The notes below the pieces were generated by a model. That model was not told the origin of the DNA. It worked only from the letters and a program-made list of their open reading frames with translations, and did no database searches. A stretch of 64,000 nucleotides of DNA from Istiophorus platypterus (taxonomy: Eukaryota; Chordata; Actinopteri; Istiophoriformes; Istiophoridae), in the NCBI GenBank assembly GCA_016859345.1, contig CM029122.1, forward strand, positions 1,784,001 through 1,848,000, written 5' to 3'. Below, piece after piece: positions 35,270 to 46,748 of this stretch. Within the stretch, counting starts at the first letter, position 1; every line of letters begins with the position of its first letter. The position numbers and the translations under genes were made by a program.

Positions 35270-35396
35270 GGCCCAGGCCCCGGCCCCGGCCCCTGGCCCC
35301 AGCCTCGGCCCCCGGCCCGTTGCTGCTCCAGCTCCCGCTCCAACTCCGGCCCCTGGCTCTGGCCCCCGGCCCCGGCCCCCAGCCCCCGGCCCGAGC
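35270..35396. repeat. GC-rich array of GGCCCC-type units
   Basis: About 127 bases built from GGCCCC, GGCCCCT and CTCCGGC-like units. On the minus strand it gives repeated GGGGCC, so clustered G4 runs capable of quadruplex formation. The Pro/Ala-rich ORFs across it are repeat artefacts. Confidence 0.95.
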
Positions 35397-36155
35397 TTCC
35401 TGCTCGGGGGAACTACGCATGTTCGAGCTTAGATAAACTGCCTTCCTGCGGCGGCATGCTGGGGAGTGAGTCAGTGTCTGGCAGCCAGGGCCTTGCGGTT
35501 GGAGTCCTGATTACACAGTATTAAAATGAATGATGCAATCGCCTCTAAATGACTGAACCAAACAGCGCCCGAGCAGATGACTCAGTGCAGACCGTGCACA
35601 CGGTTGTATAAATGGCGACGGTCGTAGGTAGGATGTTAGCACGGAGCTTCCCAGTTTACTTCCATATTCCTGTCAGACGAGTTCAAGGTCCTCGGCTGAC
35701 GCTGGAATTATTTCAGCTGCTCGTTTGACACTTTAAGCTGAAACATCCTTCCATGACTTTAACTCATCTAATTCAGCTCTCTGTTTTCATGCTGACCAGT
35801 TCTCATACACCGTTGACATGTGGCGTTCAGGTGAAACAACTGAATTCATGTCTGTATATTTTTTTATTCAAATAGTGATTTCTGTTGTTTCAGAACTGCA
35901 GGGGTCCATTAAAGCTCCAGGTTAATAGTAAGATGGCTGGTTTGTGCAATTTAAAATTTCAATTTTGTCTGGGAACATGCACATTATAGATTAGTTTCAG
36001 TTAAATGAGTTTAGTCAAAATCTCCTTTTCAGACCCCCCCTTACTTCACCGTTGTGCTTACATGTTGCACAATATTAAATGAATGTGTTTCAATCAAATT
36101 CCTATGCAGCATTTTGAGGGGTTTCAAGGAAATTTAACCACCGGTGGCACATAAA
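35397..36155. other. noncoding, possible regulatory stretch at 35430-35590
   Basis: A repeat-free part with GAGTCAGTGTCTGGCAGCC, TGATTACACAGTATTAAAAT and GAATGATGCAATCG (C/EBP- and homeodomain-like words). The rest is AT-rich with nothing recognised. Confidence 0.35.
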
Positions 36156-36225
<70 letters not shown>

Positions 36226-36255
36226 ATGTGTTTGTGTGTGTGGGTGGGTGGGGGG
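36156..36255. repeat. (GT)n microsatellite ending in G runs
   Basis: About 85 bases of GT with CG and TA interruptions, then GGGTGGGTGGGGGG. Confidence 0.97.
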
Positions 36256-38395
36256 CTTTGTGGGTTAACTGGGGCCCTGAGGAAGTTCATCTGTGCCTCA
36301 GGGCCCCTTAGCAGGGTAATCTGACCTTGACTCTCAGTGCTCTGTGAAGCAGCAAGTATGAGCCAGGAAATATTGACTCCCCAGCAGCACAAAACCCGAG
36401 GTTGTAAAGAACCAAAGGGCTCAGGGAGGCCGGGATGGGGGGGGGGTATTGCCCCGTCTAGCAAAGCCCCGGAGAAGCTCCTCGGAGTCGGGTCTGGTTT
36501 TAGTCGGACTTAGTAAAACATGTGTGAAACTGCTCTGAATATGAGGCTGGATCTGTCCACCAACCCTCGTTCATCCAGCCTCTCTCCCATCCTGACATTT
36601 TCCCCATCCGATGTCATCGTCACGTACACTCACGCGCCAGAAAGCCAATTAGTAAATCCTGTTTACGGGACGAGAAACCATCTCCGTCCATGAGGAGCGT
36701 GGCTGCGGAAGTGTGACCAGAGTGGTCTGGTCCCCCGCCCCGATCACCGGGGACCGGGCTCCTCGGCGCCCGGCGGTAGCCTGGTTACCGAGGTGAATGT
36801 CAGCGCACTCACTTTTGGCGACGTTTCTTCTTTCTTCAGCAGGTGGATCTGAGGTGGTGTCATGGCTAAATGTTTTTCAAAGTTAGAATTAGCCTTAATC
36901 CTTATTTTGTGCAACTTTTTCCCCCCCTTGCATTCAGAGCTCTAAGAGAAAACCCCTGGCCCCCGTCGCCCCCAGCACCTGGGGAGTTTCCCCATGCACG
37001 GTGCTCACAGTCCGTCCCGTCAAGGGCTTTTATCCTGGAGGGAAAGCGGCGTGGATGCTGCTCTGAGCGGCAGGACGACCACGAACCGTGGGCTCACTCA
37101 GCTGGACAAAACCTGAGGTTAAGAAAACACTACCCCACCCGCTGGTGGAGACAGTCTCCGGGTGGAGATGACTCCTTCATGACCTCTTTGAGACATATGT
37201 GCTTAAAGGACAGTTTCCCACGGGGAGTTCACTTTCTAACCTACCCTGTGTTTTTTTTCTCCCTCTTTTCTTGTCATTAATTAGCTCCACGGATTAGTTT
37301 GCCGTATCGGCGTCAGCGAGTTCGGAGAGATCAGCAGCTTGTGTTATTAAATTCCTGATGTGAGTCACTAAAGAGACCCCTGGTCTTAGACAAGGACACT
37401 TCCACTAATGGACTGAAGCACGTTTTAGTCCAGTACATCAAAGGGATCAGTTACAGTCCCGTCCATCTACTCTGGGTCTTATGATACGCTGTCATTTCAC
37501 AGAGCCTGTATTTTATTAGACAGTTTGTAGCATTTTCTCTTATTCATAGCATTTTTTTTCCTGGTATTTTTTTTCTTTACTATGTTTTGATACAGAATCA
37601 TTGAAAAGTCCAAAAGAGTTCATCCTCCTGAGAGCAGGAACGGGACCAGGACATTTCATGGAGACACGCCTCTTTCATATGTCTGGAGGGAAACTGAATC
37701 TCGAGTCCTCAAATTATCAAGAATAATCCTCTGAGAACCATGAAAGTTCATCAATTCGTTAAAACGAGGACAAGTGGCGTTTTATTTGGGGGAAACTTTG
37801 TCATGGACCAATGCTGACTTTTTGTCAACCAGATTAAACAACTAAATACCACATTGGCCTGAATGTAAGACAATATTTCGTTACAAGATATACAAGTGGG
37901 GGTTGTATAGTATTTGAGGATGAGACAATTATGTTTTCACTGTGTCAGATTTATGTTTTTAATTGGAGAGAGTAGCGGCGACACACAGCCTCCATTAGAG
38001 AGTGTTGCATTAATTAATGTCGGTCAGGCTATCCAGTTTCTTGGCGTCCATTTATAGTGAGTCCTTCAGAGTCGTCCACCCCAGCAGGGGTGGTAAGTCA
38101 TGTGGAACTGGATGTTCTGGCGGCTCCTGTGACGGATAAATTCCTCCTTTACAGCAGAAAACAGACCAGTGGCTGATCATCTGTCAAGCTGCCAAGAGTC
38201 GCTGGTAGCAGGAGATCATGTGATGAGGAGCTAAAAAGGCTCTGACAGGACACTGTGTGACTGTGAGACCAGGAGACTCGGGATGGCCGTGGGGTTTACG
38301 CTCCACCCAAGTGTCTCGTGTTTCGGTTTTATGAAGGGACGGCTTCAGGGACACTGTCCTCCTCGGATGGTGATGGCGGATTTAAGCGCCTGCGC
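36256..38395. other. noncoding, nothing firm recognised
   Basis: A G9 run lies at about 36438. GC-rich DNA spans 36660-36800 and 36950-37180, and the rest is AT-rich. The 136-residue ORF at 36870-37280 has no family resemblance. Confidence 0.5.
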
Positions 38396-38520
38396 CGAAT
38401 TTACGTGAGCATCGGTGTCACTCTGCAGTTATGCCACAAAACCTCTAGTTGGTGGCGGCGCTCATATGCCACTGCGTTGAGTTTCAGTCGCAATCACAGC
38501 TCTCGAGTTTTGCGCGGCAT
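38396..38520 (+). repeat. family 3 copy, partial
   Basis: Contains GTTATGCCACAAAACCTCTA, GTTGGTGGCGGCGCTC, ATATGCCACTGCGTTGAGTT, TCAGTCGCAATCACAGCTCT. The CTCTAGTTGGTGGCGGC block is shared with 51660 and, inverted, with 25450. Confidence 0.7.
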
Positions 38521-39204
38521 AGTTACATTTCCTGGGACGTGACGTCCAGCTACACTGAAGGTTCGAGATAGAAGCCTGAATCGGCCTTAACTTGTGGAAT
38601 CTTCCCCATCATAACTTCTTCTTCATATATAAAACACCCGACCTGTAACAGGGCTGATCTTATATTCATCCCCATCAGCAGACGACCTCTTTCGTCAGTG
38701 TCTTCTATAACCATCACGGACCCAGTATCCAGGTCGCGGGCAGGTCACAGGTTTCGGCTCTAGTCGGACAAGAGTTGTTTCACGTGGAAACCAGACGTCA
38801 GTGTCGGGTATCGATAACAGCGACTCTGTATTTCAATTCTCAACAATCGCCGTTGACTTTCAAGTGTCTTGAGTTTGGCCTCAAGTAATAGGAAATATCT
38901 TCTGGGGACCATGGTTTTCCAAACCAATTTTCATGGTGATCCAGAGGGAATCAACTGTCAAAACAAGCAGGAAACAAAAAAACACAGTATCAGTTTCCCT
39001 TAAACAGAGATTATATAAATATGTTTTAGCTTCATTCAGCCAGAATTCAGCCACAATGAAAAACAACATGTCTCCTCCGTCACAAGAAGCAGTGGAGACG
39101 CCAAACATTTCGCCCTTGGTTGCGTTCCTCACCGTCCATCTTTGTGGGGCATGTGAATGTGAGGGGGGGGCTGCCAAATAAGTGCTGTCCATATGGGTGT
39201 ATGT
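38521..39204. other. noncoding; small family 1 scrap at 38895-38955
   Basis: CTTCTGGGGACCATGG and CCAATTTTCATGGTGATCCA at 38897-38945 match the end part of family 1 on the plus strand. Nothing else is recognised. Confidence 0.5.
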
Positions 39205-39234
39205 ATGTGTGTGTGTGTGTGTGGGGGGGGGGGG
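39205..39234. repeat. (GT)n with adjoining G12 run
   Basis: About 18 bases of GT followed directly by 12 G residues. Confidence 0.95.
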
Positions 39235-39437
39235 TGACATTCCTATACCCCTGAAAACAGCCCAGTAGCCACAGACAGCTGGACAGGAACCAGCTGACCG
39301 GTTGCTATGTCAACGCCTGTCTTTGCTTTTCATCCCTGAACAATTGATGGGGACCGACTCAGTGGCCCTTTAATCCACTTCTCCTCTGGCAGAGCGGCAG
39401 AGTCACAGTCCGACCTCAGACTTTTGTCCAGCTCTGA

Positions 39438-39469
39438 GCTGAGCCCCGAGCCCGAGCCCGAGCCCGAGC
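39438..39469. repeat. (GAGCCC)n hexamer repeat
   Basis: About five GAGCCC/GAGCCCC units. Confidence 0.93.
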
Positions 39470-40594
39470 GCCAGTCCCGTCACCATCCTGTTAGCCGATC
39501 TCCACTCGTTCCTCAAGTAGCTCTTGGCACGGCGACTGTAGCTGAAGGTGTCAGCCCCATGTGGTTGTTCACAACCCTGAGGTGGGTTTACAGCCACATC
39601 TGATCCTACAGATGTAAAGTAGTAGAATTAGCACAATGCTACAAGCTGGTCCATGTAGTTCCTTGTTTTCCTTCATTAGGTGAACGAAGGAGGGAGCTGG
39701 AAGAAGGAGGACGTGGGGTCATTGTGGTGTTGATATGGACGAACATGTGAACCAGCTACACCGTCTGTGTGAGAAACAGCCTTTCCTGCAGTTTTATGGA
39801 GCCAAAGGCCAAAAACAAAAAGCCTCGGTTTATGTTAATTTCTGGCGCCGTGCATGGTCGCAGAAACCATCGTGGAAACGCAGCCGGGATCTAAGCCCAT
39901 CCTCGCCGTCGCCTCTCCTCCTTCCCGCCTAGAGGCGATAATGACTTCTCGATGTCATCGGCGAGGTGCGAAGCTCGGCATCGCACGTCCTGGCGGCCCA
40001 GCCTGCTTTTCCTCTGTCCGCCTTCCTCTCTCAGCTCGCGGGATGCTATCATGGCGAGGGCCTCATCAGCACAGGGACAAGGACTTAAGTGAGATCAAGG
40101 GGAAAACACGGATCCGGAGGAAGCCGGCCAGCGAGCGCATAAAGATGGAAACTATGGATGTTTAGCTTTATGTTTCCAGACGTGTGAGTGTGATTCATGC
40201 ATCACCCCTGCCTGGGAGGGTTCCTGACCGTCCACATCTGAGCCAGCGGGCCTGTCTGAATGCTCCCGATGACTCTCTTGCCCCCATTTGCACCTCAGCA
40301 GGATGCAGACTGGAAATCTGTGTCTGGTGTGAGCATCAGCTGTTCACGGAAAAAACATCCAGTATCACACCTTTAATGAACAGAAACCTCTCTCCTTTTT
40401 CAGGGCACATAAATGGAACAAAAGTGAAAAAACAGAAGAGACGAGACCAGCGATCGGAGGATTCGCTTACGAGGGGAGAAGTGAATAAGTGTGAATTTCT
40501 CACCTCCCACTGTGCTGAACTTTGACATGTGGATTTCAAGCACAGACCAATAGCAGGCCGTCCTGACGGCGCTGACCTCTGAGGACGCAGAGAG
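39470..40594. other. noncoding, nothing recognised
   Basis: GC-moderate DNA with ORFs of 65-113 residues on the plus strand that show no domains. CpG is somewhat frequent at 39850-40130. Confidence 0.5.
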
Positions 40595-40606
40595 TTGTGT
40601 TTGTGC

Positions 40607-40645
<39 letters not shown>
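40595..40645. repeat. (GT)n microsatellite
   Basis: About 50 bases of GT with TT and GC interruptions at the left. It has no G run. Confidence 0.97.
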
Positions 40646-40646
<1 letters not shown>

Positions 40647-40708
40647 TTAAAATGTCGTCTTAATGTCCTGTTTCAGTTAACATTTAATACTTGTTCTGTT
40701 GTCTTACA

Positions 40709-40737
40709 ACAGAAACCAACAACAACAACAACAAGTA
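40709..40737. repeat. (CAA)n microsatellite
   Basis: Seven or so CAA units. Confidence 0.93.
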
Positions 40738-41500
40738 ACCTCGTGGCTTCCCGGTGACTCTCGAGCCATCATCATAAACACGTCGCCTCCACTTGTGAGT
40801 TGTCCAGTCGCCTGGAGCGACGACTGTTTGTCGCACTGGGAAAAAGAAAGGATTTCTTTCCCCTGTATGCATAAACTATTTTTGAATTTCTTGGTCCCCG
40901 AAGGGAAAACGCATAAAGATTACAGATAAAGAAAGCATCCACAGCGCTAGTAAAAGTTAGCTTCAGGGCTGGACAGGCGTCAGGGTCGGTAAAGCTGATA
41001 GTTTTTTTGGGTCCGTTTTCTGCGATTTAACCTGGATTCTGCAGAAACTGAGACAAAGCCGAAGGATTAGCTTGGGCCGGTGTGTTTGCTGTGTCTCTGA
41101 CCGAAGTGATGACCAAGGGGAATTTTTTTTGTTTTGTTTTGTTCTGCTTTTAGAATGTCATTTGGAAATTCTCACTATTGTTACCAAACGTGAAACATCA
41201 TGTGATCAACGAAAACCGTCGTGTCTCTACAGTTTCTATTTCAGAGAAGTGAACAACCTTTTTTTCAAACTGTGGAAAATTTCAAGAATTTATTTTTTAT
41301 TCATCCTCAAAATTTTACAAATAGCTTCTCCATACAAATGTGCCCCCCCCCCCAAAAAAGATTTAGGTACATCTATACACAACAGTATAGACACGAGAGG
41401 AACAAAGGAAATAAAACCATGTCATCATCAAGATCATCGATGCTGCAACGAGACTAAGTGGATGTTCAGACTGAAAATGGAAGAGGCTGCATGGTGGAGG
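40738..41500. other. noncoding; C/A double tract at 41343
   Basis: C11 followed by A6 at 41343-41359. Otherwise AT-rich with chance ORFs, including a 161-residue plus-strand frame without domains. Confidence 0.5.
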
Positions 41501-41538
41501 TGTGTGAGTGTGTGTGTGTGTGTGTGTGGGGGGGGGGG
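41501..41538. repeat. (GT)n with adjoining G11 run
   Basis: About 27 bases of GT followed directly by 11 G residues. Confidence 0.97.
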
Positions 41539-42309
41539 CGCTCCCCGGGTACCATGATGATGAAACATGAGCCAGGGAAGGGAAGGTGAAAATTTTTACC
41601 TAATTTCATGGAAATCTGATCAGCGGATCCATGGACCAACAGCACTATTGTGGCTGGAAATACACACTGAACCAGCCTCTATCGGGGTGAGGGACATTAT
41701 TTTGAAAATCCCCTTCTGGGGTCTTCGCAGAGGAACCACAGAAAAATATAATTTAACCCTTTTTCAGCGGCGTCCTTCAGTTTAGTTCCTCAACAGGCTT
41801 TTTTAGAAAAGTGCTGAAAGGCCCGTTTTTCAGTTTCTAGTTATTTCCATCTTTACTACTTCTATTCTGAAACTGAGGGAAGTAAAGTTGTCATTAGTGT
41901 GAAATCACCGTTCAGGACCAATGTAGCAGAGACAACATTATTAGATCCTATAATTCCTTCAAGGACGATTTGTCCTTAAACTCATTTACACAGAAGAAGA
42001 GAGTAGGACGTGTGAAACTAGGATCATTTCCACAGCTGAGCCTGTTAATACCCCCCCCCCCCAAAAAAAACTAACAGCATTACTCAATATAATCGTTCCT
42101 CAGCAGAGCATGAGACAATACTACGTCAGTCCTGGACCAGAAAACAAGAGCAGAGTCAGTCTTTTCTAATCAAAACCACGTTGATCAAAAACATGTGTAA
42201 AATGATAATAATAATCTCACTGGTTCAACTCCCTGTAAACCGACGCGAATTAAAACTCGGCGTTTGAGTTTATTTTCCTTAACTTTGATTCGTTTCCTTT
42301 TTAACAAGC
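41539..42309. other. noncoding; C/A double tract at 42051
   Basis: C12 followed by A8 at 42051-42070. Nothing else is recognised. Confidence 0.55.
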
Positions 42310-42595
42310 TCTCCGCTTCTGGCTTCGCTGCCTCCGTGTCTTTTAATGAAATTAGGCTCTGGATAACAGCCGCGTCCGTGTGCACCGTTGACAGACTCCA
42401 GCTCGGCGCGTTACATAAGACGAGGGCGCCATTATAGGATGAGGCCGTGACCGAACGGGCTGCGTCTCAAGTCAATTACAGCCGATTCTTTTTTTTTTTC
42501 TTTTTTTTGGAGAGCATGTGAAAACCGTTCTGGAGCTTATTAGCCCAAATCATCAATTAGCCACCAAACACTTTGAGGTTAAATGTTCCAACGTC
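42310..42595. promoter_or_regulatory. candidate conserved noncoding element
   Basis: Rich in homeodomain-type words: TTTTAATGAAATTAGGC, GCCATTATAGGATGAGG, TCAAGTCAATTACAGC and CAAATCATCAATTAGCC, with a T-run near 42489-42508. GC-balanced and repeat-poor between repeat-dense flanks. Confidence 0.35.
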
Positions 42596-42875
42596 CCCTA
42601 GGAAACGAGGGGGGGTGTTTGTTTACTCTTCGCTCCCTCGATACTGAACTCTCAATCCAGCCAAACATTTAAGGGTTAATGTTTGACCCCCCCCTCCAGA
42701 GACCGAGGCAGAAAAACACAAGTGGCCGTGAGAGGCAGTAAAAGTCGGCTCGTGTTTGCTCTGCCAGGCTGAGCCCCAGTCGGCTCCGACCTTTGACCTC
42801 CCCCATCCCCCCCTCCCGCCGCCCACCAGCCAACAGGCTGCAATCTTCCAGAGAGCTCCTCTATACAACTGACTG
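42596..42875. other. noncoding, C-rich
   Basis: C-rich and CCTCCC-rich, with a G-run at about 42609. No gene is supported. Confidence 0.5.
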
Positions 42876-42889
42876 CCCCCCCCCCCCAA

Positions 42890-42932
<43 letters not shown>

Positions 42933-42936
42933 ACAG
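42876..42936. repeat. C12-A6-(CA)n compound tract
   Basis: C12 runs into A6 and then about 40 bases of CA. Confidence 0.97.
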
Positions 42937-43913
42937 TGAAAACTCAACAACAACTTTTCTTTACAGGTTCCTGGTTTAAGAAGCTCTGATGCTACTTAAC
43001 AAATATTACGCTTTAATTTTTCCTTCAACATTTTATAAATTTACTCTCAATTCATCTTTTCAAAGCAAAGAGAAAAACTGACACAACAGAGAAAAGCAGC
43101 ATCAGTTACTCTATTTTTTTTTTTTAGGGGAACGGGAGACGAGTCCCTGACTCAGTTCAATGTGAAGTGAATTTTAAAGGGGAATTCAGCCTGGTGAAGA
43201 ATGTGGAGCCGTTACTCGGAAGCAGGATGAGATACAGTCACTTTATTTTACTTCTTTCACCTTTCTGGGAGGAAAAAGACGCCTGACGGGCATCAGCCGT
43301 CTCTCAAGCGTCCAGGTCGAGGATCCAACCAACAAGAACGTCTCTGTTGAGCAATCTTTGCTCATCAGGTGGCTACAGAATGTGAAACGTCGCCATAAAC
43401 ATCACATGTCACCGCGGCAGAACACAAGGGCAACACTTCACCTAACGGTGTGTGTTTTAGGCAATGGATGAAGAAATAGTAGGGAGGAGGAGGAGGAGGA
43501 GAAAATGGCTCACAGCTTCATTCTGATGTGAAATTACACAGTTCATTCCAGCTGTGCCAAAAAATAAAAATAGTTCAAGGAAACCAGCGGAAGAAAAAAC
43601 AAGGCCAAAGACGCTTCCCCCAGAGCACGAAAAGAGAAGTTTTCCTAAAGAGACGAGCAGCGTTTTTAAAAAGTCGCATTTCTCTGGCAGAAACAGCGCC
43701 GGTTTTTAAATTTCAGGATAGTCGGCGAAGCTCCTGAAAACAAAGCTTTCTCACGCTTCGTGGAGCAGAACCCACCTCCTGTTGTAAACCCCACACCTGG
43801 AAAGGTAAAGGATCAAAGTCTGAAAAAAAATACTGGGGCACTGGGCCAGGTGTGCACAAAAAACAACAACAGGCAATAAAGCCATTAGACAGAGCAACTC
43901 AATAACCTGCTGG
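42937..43913. other. noncoding; (GGA)n at 43482
   Basis: A (GGA)n run lies at 43482-43501 and a T10 run near 43117. The 69-residue Lys-rich ORF at 43528-43737 has no family resemblance. Confidence 0.5.
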
Positions 43914-44075
43914 GTGTGAGTGTTTGTGTGAGTGTGAGCGTGTGTGTGAGTGTGAGTGTGTGTGTGTGTGAGTGTGTGTGTGTGTGAGTGTGAGCGTGTG
44001 TGTGAGTGTGAGTGTGTATGTGTGTGAGTGTGTGCGCGTGTGTGTGTGAGTGTGTGAGTTTGTGTGAGTGTGTGC
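43914..44075. repeat. complex (GT)n/(GAGT)n array
   Basis: About 160 bases of GTGTGAGTG mixes. AGTGTGAGCG at 43931 recurs at 43987 with matching flanks, a 56-base higher-order duplication. Confidence 0.95.
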
Positions 44076-44689
44076 TGGTGCTCTGCAGTGTCCTCATTTC
44101 CTAAACAACTTTACGGGTCAGTGGTCAGGTTCCGGGTCGATCCGGGTTCCTCGATCCAGTACGTTTTCTCAGAACCGGAACAGGTTGGCAGGTTCCAGAG
44201 GCCGTGACTTTGCCGCTCGGCTCTTTTGAGATACAGCGAACACGTGGAGGATGAAATCAGATTACGTCTCACAATCTGGCTGCTCTGCTCCGACATGATG
44301 GATGTCACTGGTTAACTCAATGATCATGACTCTGGGATTCTGGACATTTATTTGGACTTTGTCCAAATCACTGAAATGTCCTTTTCTGTCAGAGCAGATT
44401 TTGGAGGATTGTCAGGGCCTCTGGGTCCGAGCTCTGGGTGTTTCCTTGTGTACTGTGGCTTTAGAAGTCGGAGGAACCAGCAGCCACAGTCATAAACCCA
44501 GAAAGTTTAACTCCAGTCCCAGTCGGAGACGTCTCCCGGGCCGTCGCTCAGAATAAACCTGAAGTCCATCGGAATCACCGTTTAGCCGACCGACAGTTCA
44601 GCCCATTGACGACCCACTTCTGCTCTAGCAAATTTTTTGGTTTAAGACCCAAACAGCAACAGTGGCTTTCCCATCAGCCTCGGCTGGAC
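44076..44689. other. noncoding, nothing recognised
   Basis: GC-moderate DNA without repeats or supported ORFs. Confidence 0.5.
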
Positions 44690-44835
44690 TAATTAGCAAC
44701 GTTAGCATGCTTTCACACTAAACTAAGAGGGTAAACGTTAGACCTGTCAACATTAGCAGGTCAAAATTGTCATTGTTAGCATTTAGCTACGTACAGCCCT
44801 GCAGAGCTGCTAGCATAGCTCTAGGTTTGGTCGTG
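44690..44835 (-). repeat. family 1 start, minus orientation
   Basis: The reverse complement reads GCTATGCTAGCAGCTCTGC, GTAGCTAAATGCTAACAATG and GCATGCTAACGTTGC, the beginning of family 1 as also seen at 54672. Confidence 0.7.
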
Positions 44836-45063
44836 TTTAAGTGTGGCCACTGTTTCTCTGTTTTTAGTTTGTTTTCTTCTTTTATGTTTTTAATAGTTTG
44901 ATTATTTAACCTGTAATAAAATTAAACTGGTCAACATTTAATCGTGTTTCATTTGTTTTTAGAGCCACTTAGCAAATATTAGCCTAATGTTACCACCTTG
45001 TATCGTGATGAGCGGCCAATGTTTGATAAAGCACCAGTCACCTAATGACATGGGGGTATGTAG
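44836..45063. other. noncoding, AT-rich
   Basis: Nothing recognised. Confidence 0.5.
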
Positions 45064-45125
45064 AAAACAAACAAACAAACAAACAAGCAAACAAACAAAC
45101 AAGCAAACAACAAAAAAACAACAAG
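45064..45125. repeat. (ACAA)n microsatellite
   Basis: AAAC tetramers with two AAGC variants, ending in an A7 run. Confidence 0.95.
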
Positions 45126-46697
45126 CTTTGAAAATATATTTTTTAAAAGAGCTGGATTAACTAAAGCTAAAAATGAAAATTTCCACACAGTCCCCATATC
45201 TGTTGGATTTTCAAGGACATTATTTGGAGTTGACAAGAGGACTTTATTAATCCCAACTGGAATTGTGAACAGTGCTAATGGCTGAGCTGATCCACTGGTA
45301 CAACTGCTTTGTCTATGGAAAATCCTTAAGTGTGTCCAGAGCAGCTCAGACTGAATCCTTCATAAATAAACTCAAGGTAAAGATGCACTGAGATCAGTTC
45401 CCCCAGAAGCTCCTTTGTTCCCACGCTCTTGTGGGGAGGAACCTGGGAAATAAAAGAAAAAAGTTAAAGCCGTGATTTTAAACAACAACAACTAGTTCTG
45501 GATTCTTTTTATGAATTCAGAGCAGTAGTGTGTGTTAGTGCCAAGCTTCAGACAAAAGCAGAGCAAACACCCGCAGATAACAATAGATAAAGTCAGAGTC
45601 TGCGGAAAAAGCCGTAGGATGACAGGGATCAGAAAGGAATACTGAGCCGGTGAGTGGGAGGGGGCTCGGAGAGCAAACAAAAAAACTGGGGCAACAAAAA
45701 GTCTGCAGCATTTCCATCTGAAAGACGTTTCCCCTGGAAGGAGGAGGAAGCCCCTTCCTCTCTGTGTGTCTGCTGGGCAGGGAGGCTGGGAGATGCCCCC
45801 CCCACCCAACCCTCATCTGCCCACTGACTTCCAGATAACCCCGGCACTCCTCTGCACGATTCAACATCAAAGTCTCAACCTCAAAGCAGAGGTAACTTAT
45901 TCATAATCCAATATAGCACTAATCTCCCATTCACATCGCACTGTTCGCTCTCTGGAGGAGCAGAGAAAATTATTCATAACGCCGGCAGAGCGGGAGCCCG
46001 AGATCTCTGCAATAACAAATACCTGTTATAGACCATAAATAACCCAACGTCACGCAGCAGAGTTAAAACTCTAAAAACTCTTTTACCCCAAATTCAAGCA
46101 GGACATGATGCACCGGCACATAACAGTATAATCATCATCGCCACCGTCATTTACAGTGTAGACATGAGCGATAAGTTCATATCATAATCCACAGTGGCTC
46201 CTGCACCTCCTCCTCCTCCTCAGTGAAGGAGGAACAAAAGAACTCTGGTTCTGTTTTCAGTTCCTGTACCATCAGAAAAAGTACCCGGTCCCGAGGTTGG
46301 ACTTTCTGATGGCCGAGAGCCGGCGACTGGAAAAGTATGTGAACGGTTTTCACTCCGACCGTAAGAAACTCCCAGATCAGTCTCTCTGACCACGTTCTTC
46401 AAAACACGTTCCACGGGGACGGTAAAGGTGCAGTCGCGCGAGCGTTTGAAACATTTCAACCGAATCACTCGGGGTCAAACTTTGACACAAAGTGAGACGT
46501 CTCAACGGCTCCGACCTTTGAGGGAGGTGAGAGCTGAGGAGTCCAGAAGGGATGAAATCAGTATAGTTTATTAGATACAAAGTCTTGTTTTGAGTATCAA
46601 CACTAAAACTAATAGGATGAATATTAAGAAAACAAACCCGCCACCCCCAAAATAGGATCCATAACATTAGATCACATCCTGGATACATGAGAACTCT

Positions 46698-46699
<2 letters not shown>
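45126..46699. other. noncoding; contains a candidate CNE
   Basis: A short TTTATTAATCCCAACTGGAA scrap at about 45244 resembles a common teleost repeat end. The minus-strand ORFs at 45492-45870 overlap one another in three frames and have no domain. No gene is supported. Confidence 0.5.
45860..46065. promoter_or_regulatory. candidate conserved noncoding element
   Basis: TTATTCATAA occurs twice, at 45897-45906 and 45970-45979, in repeat-free DNA with ACCATAAATAACCC and CTCTGCAATAACAAATACC. This looks like homeodomain or POU sites. Confidence 0.35.
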
Positions 46700-46736
<37 letters not shown>

Positions 46737-46748
46737 TCGGGGGGGGGG
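46700..46748. repeat. (GT)n with adjoining G10 run
   Basis: About 33 bases of GT, a TTTGTC spacer and 10 G residues. Confidence 0.96.

Noticed and set aside
35196..35432. Pro/Ala-rich ORF resembling a collagen- or mucin-like protein
   Set aside because: Encoded by the GGCCCC array, open in several frames on both strands, with no neighbouring exon.
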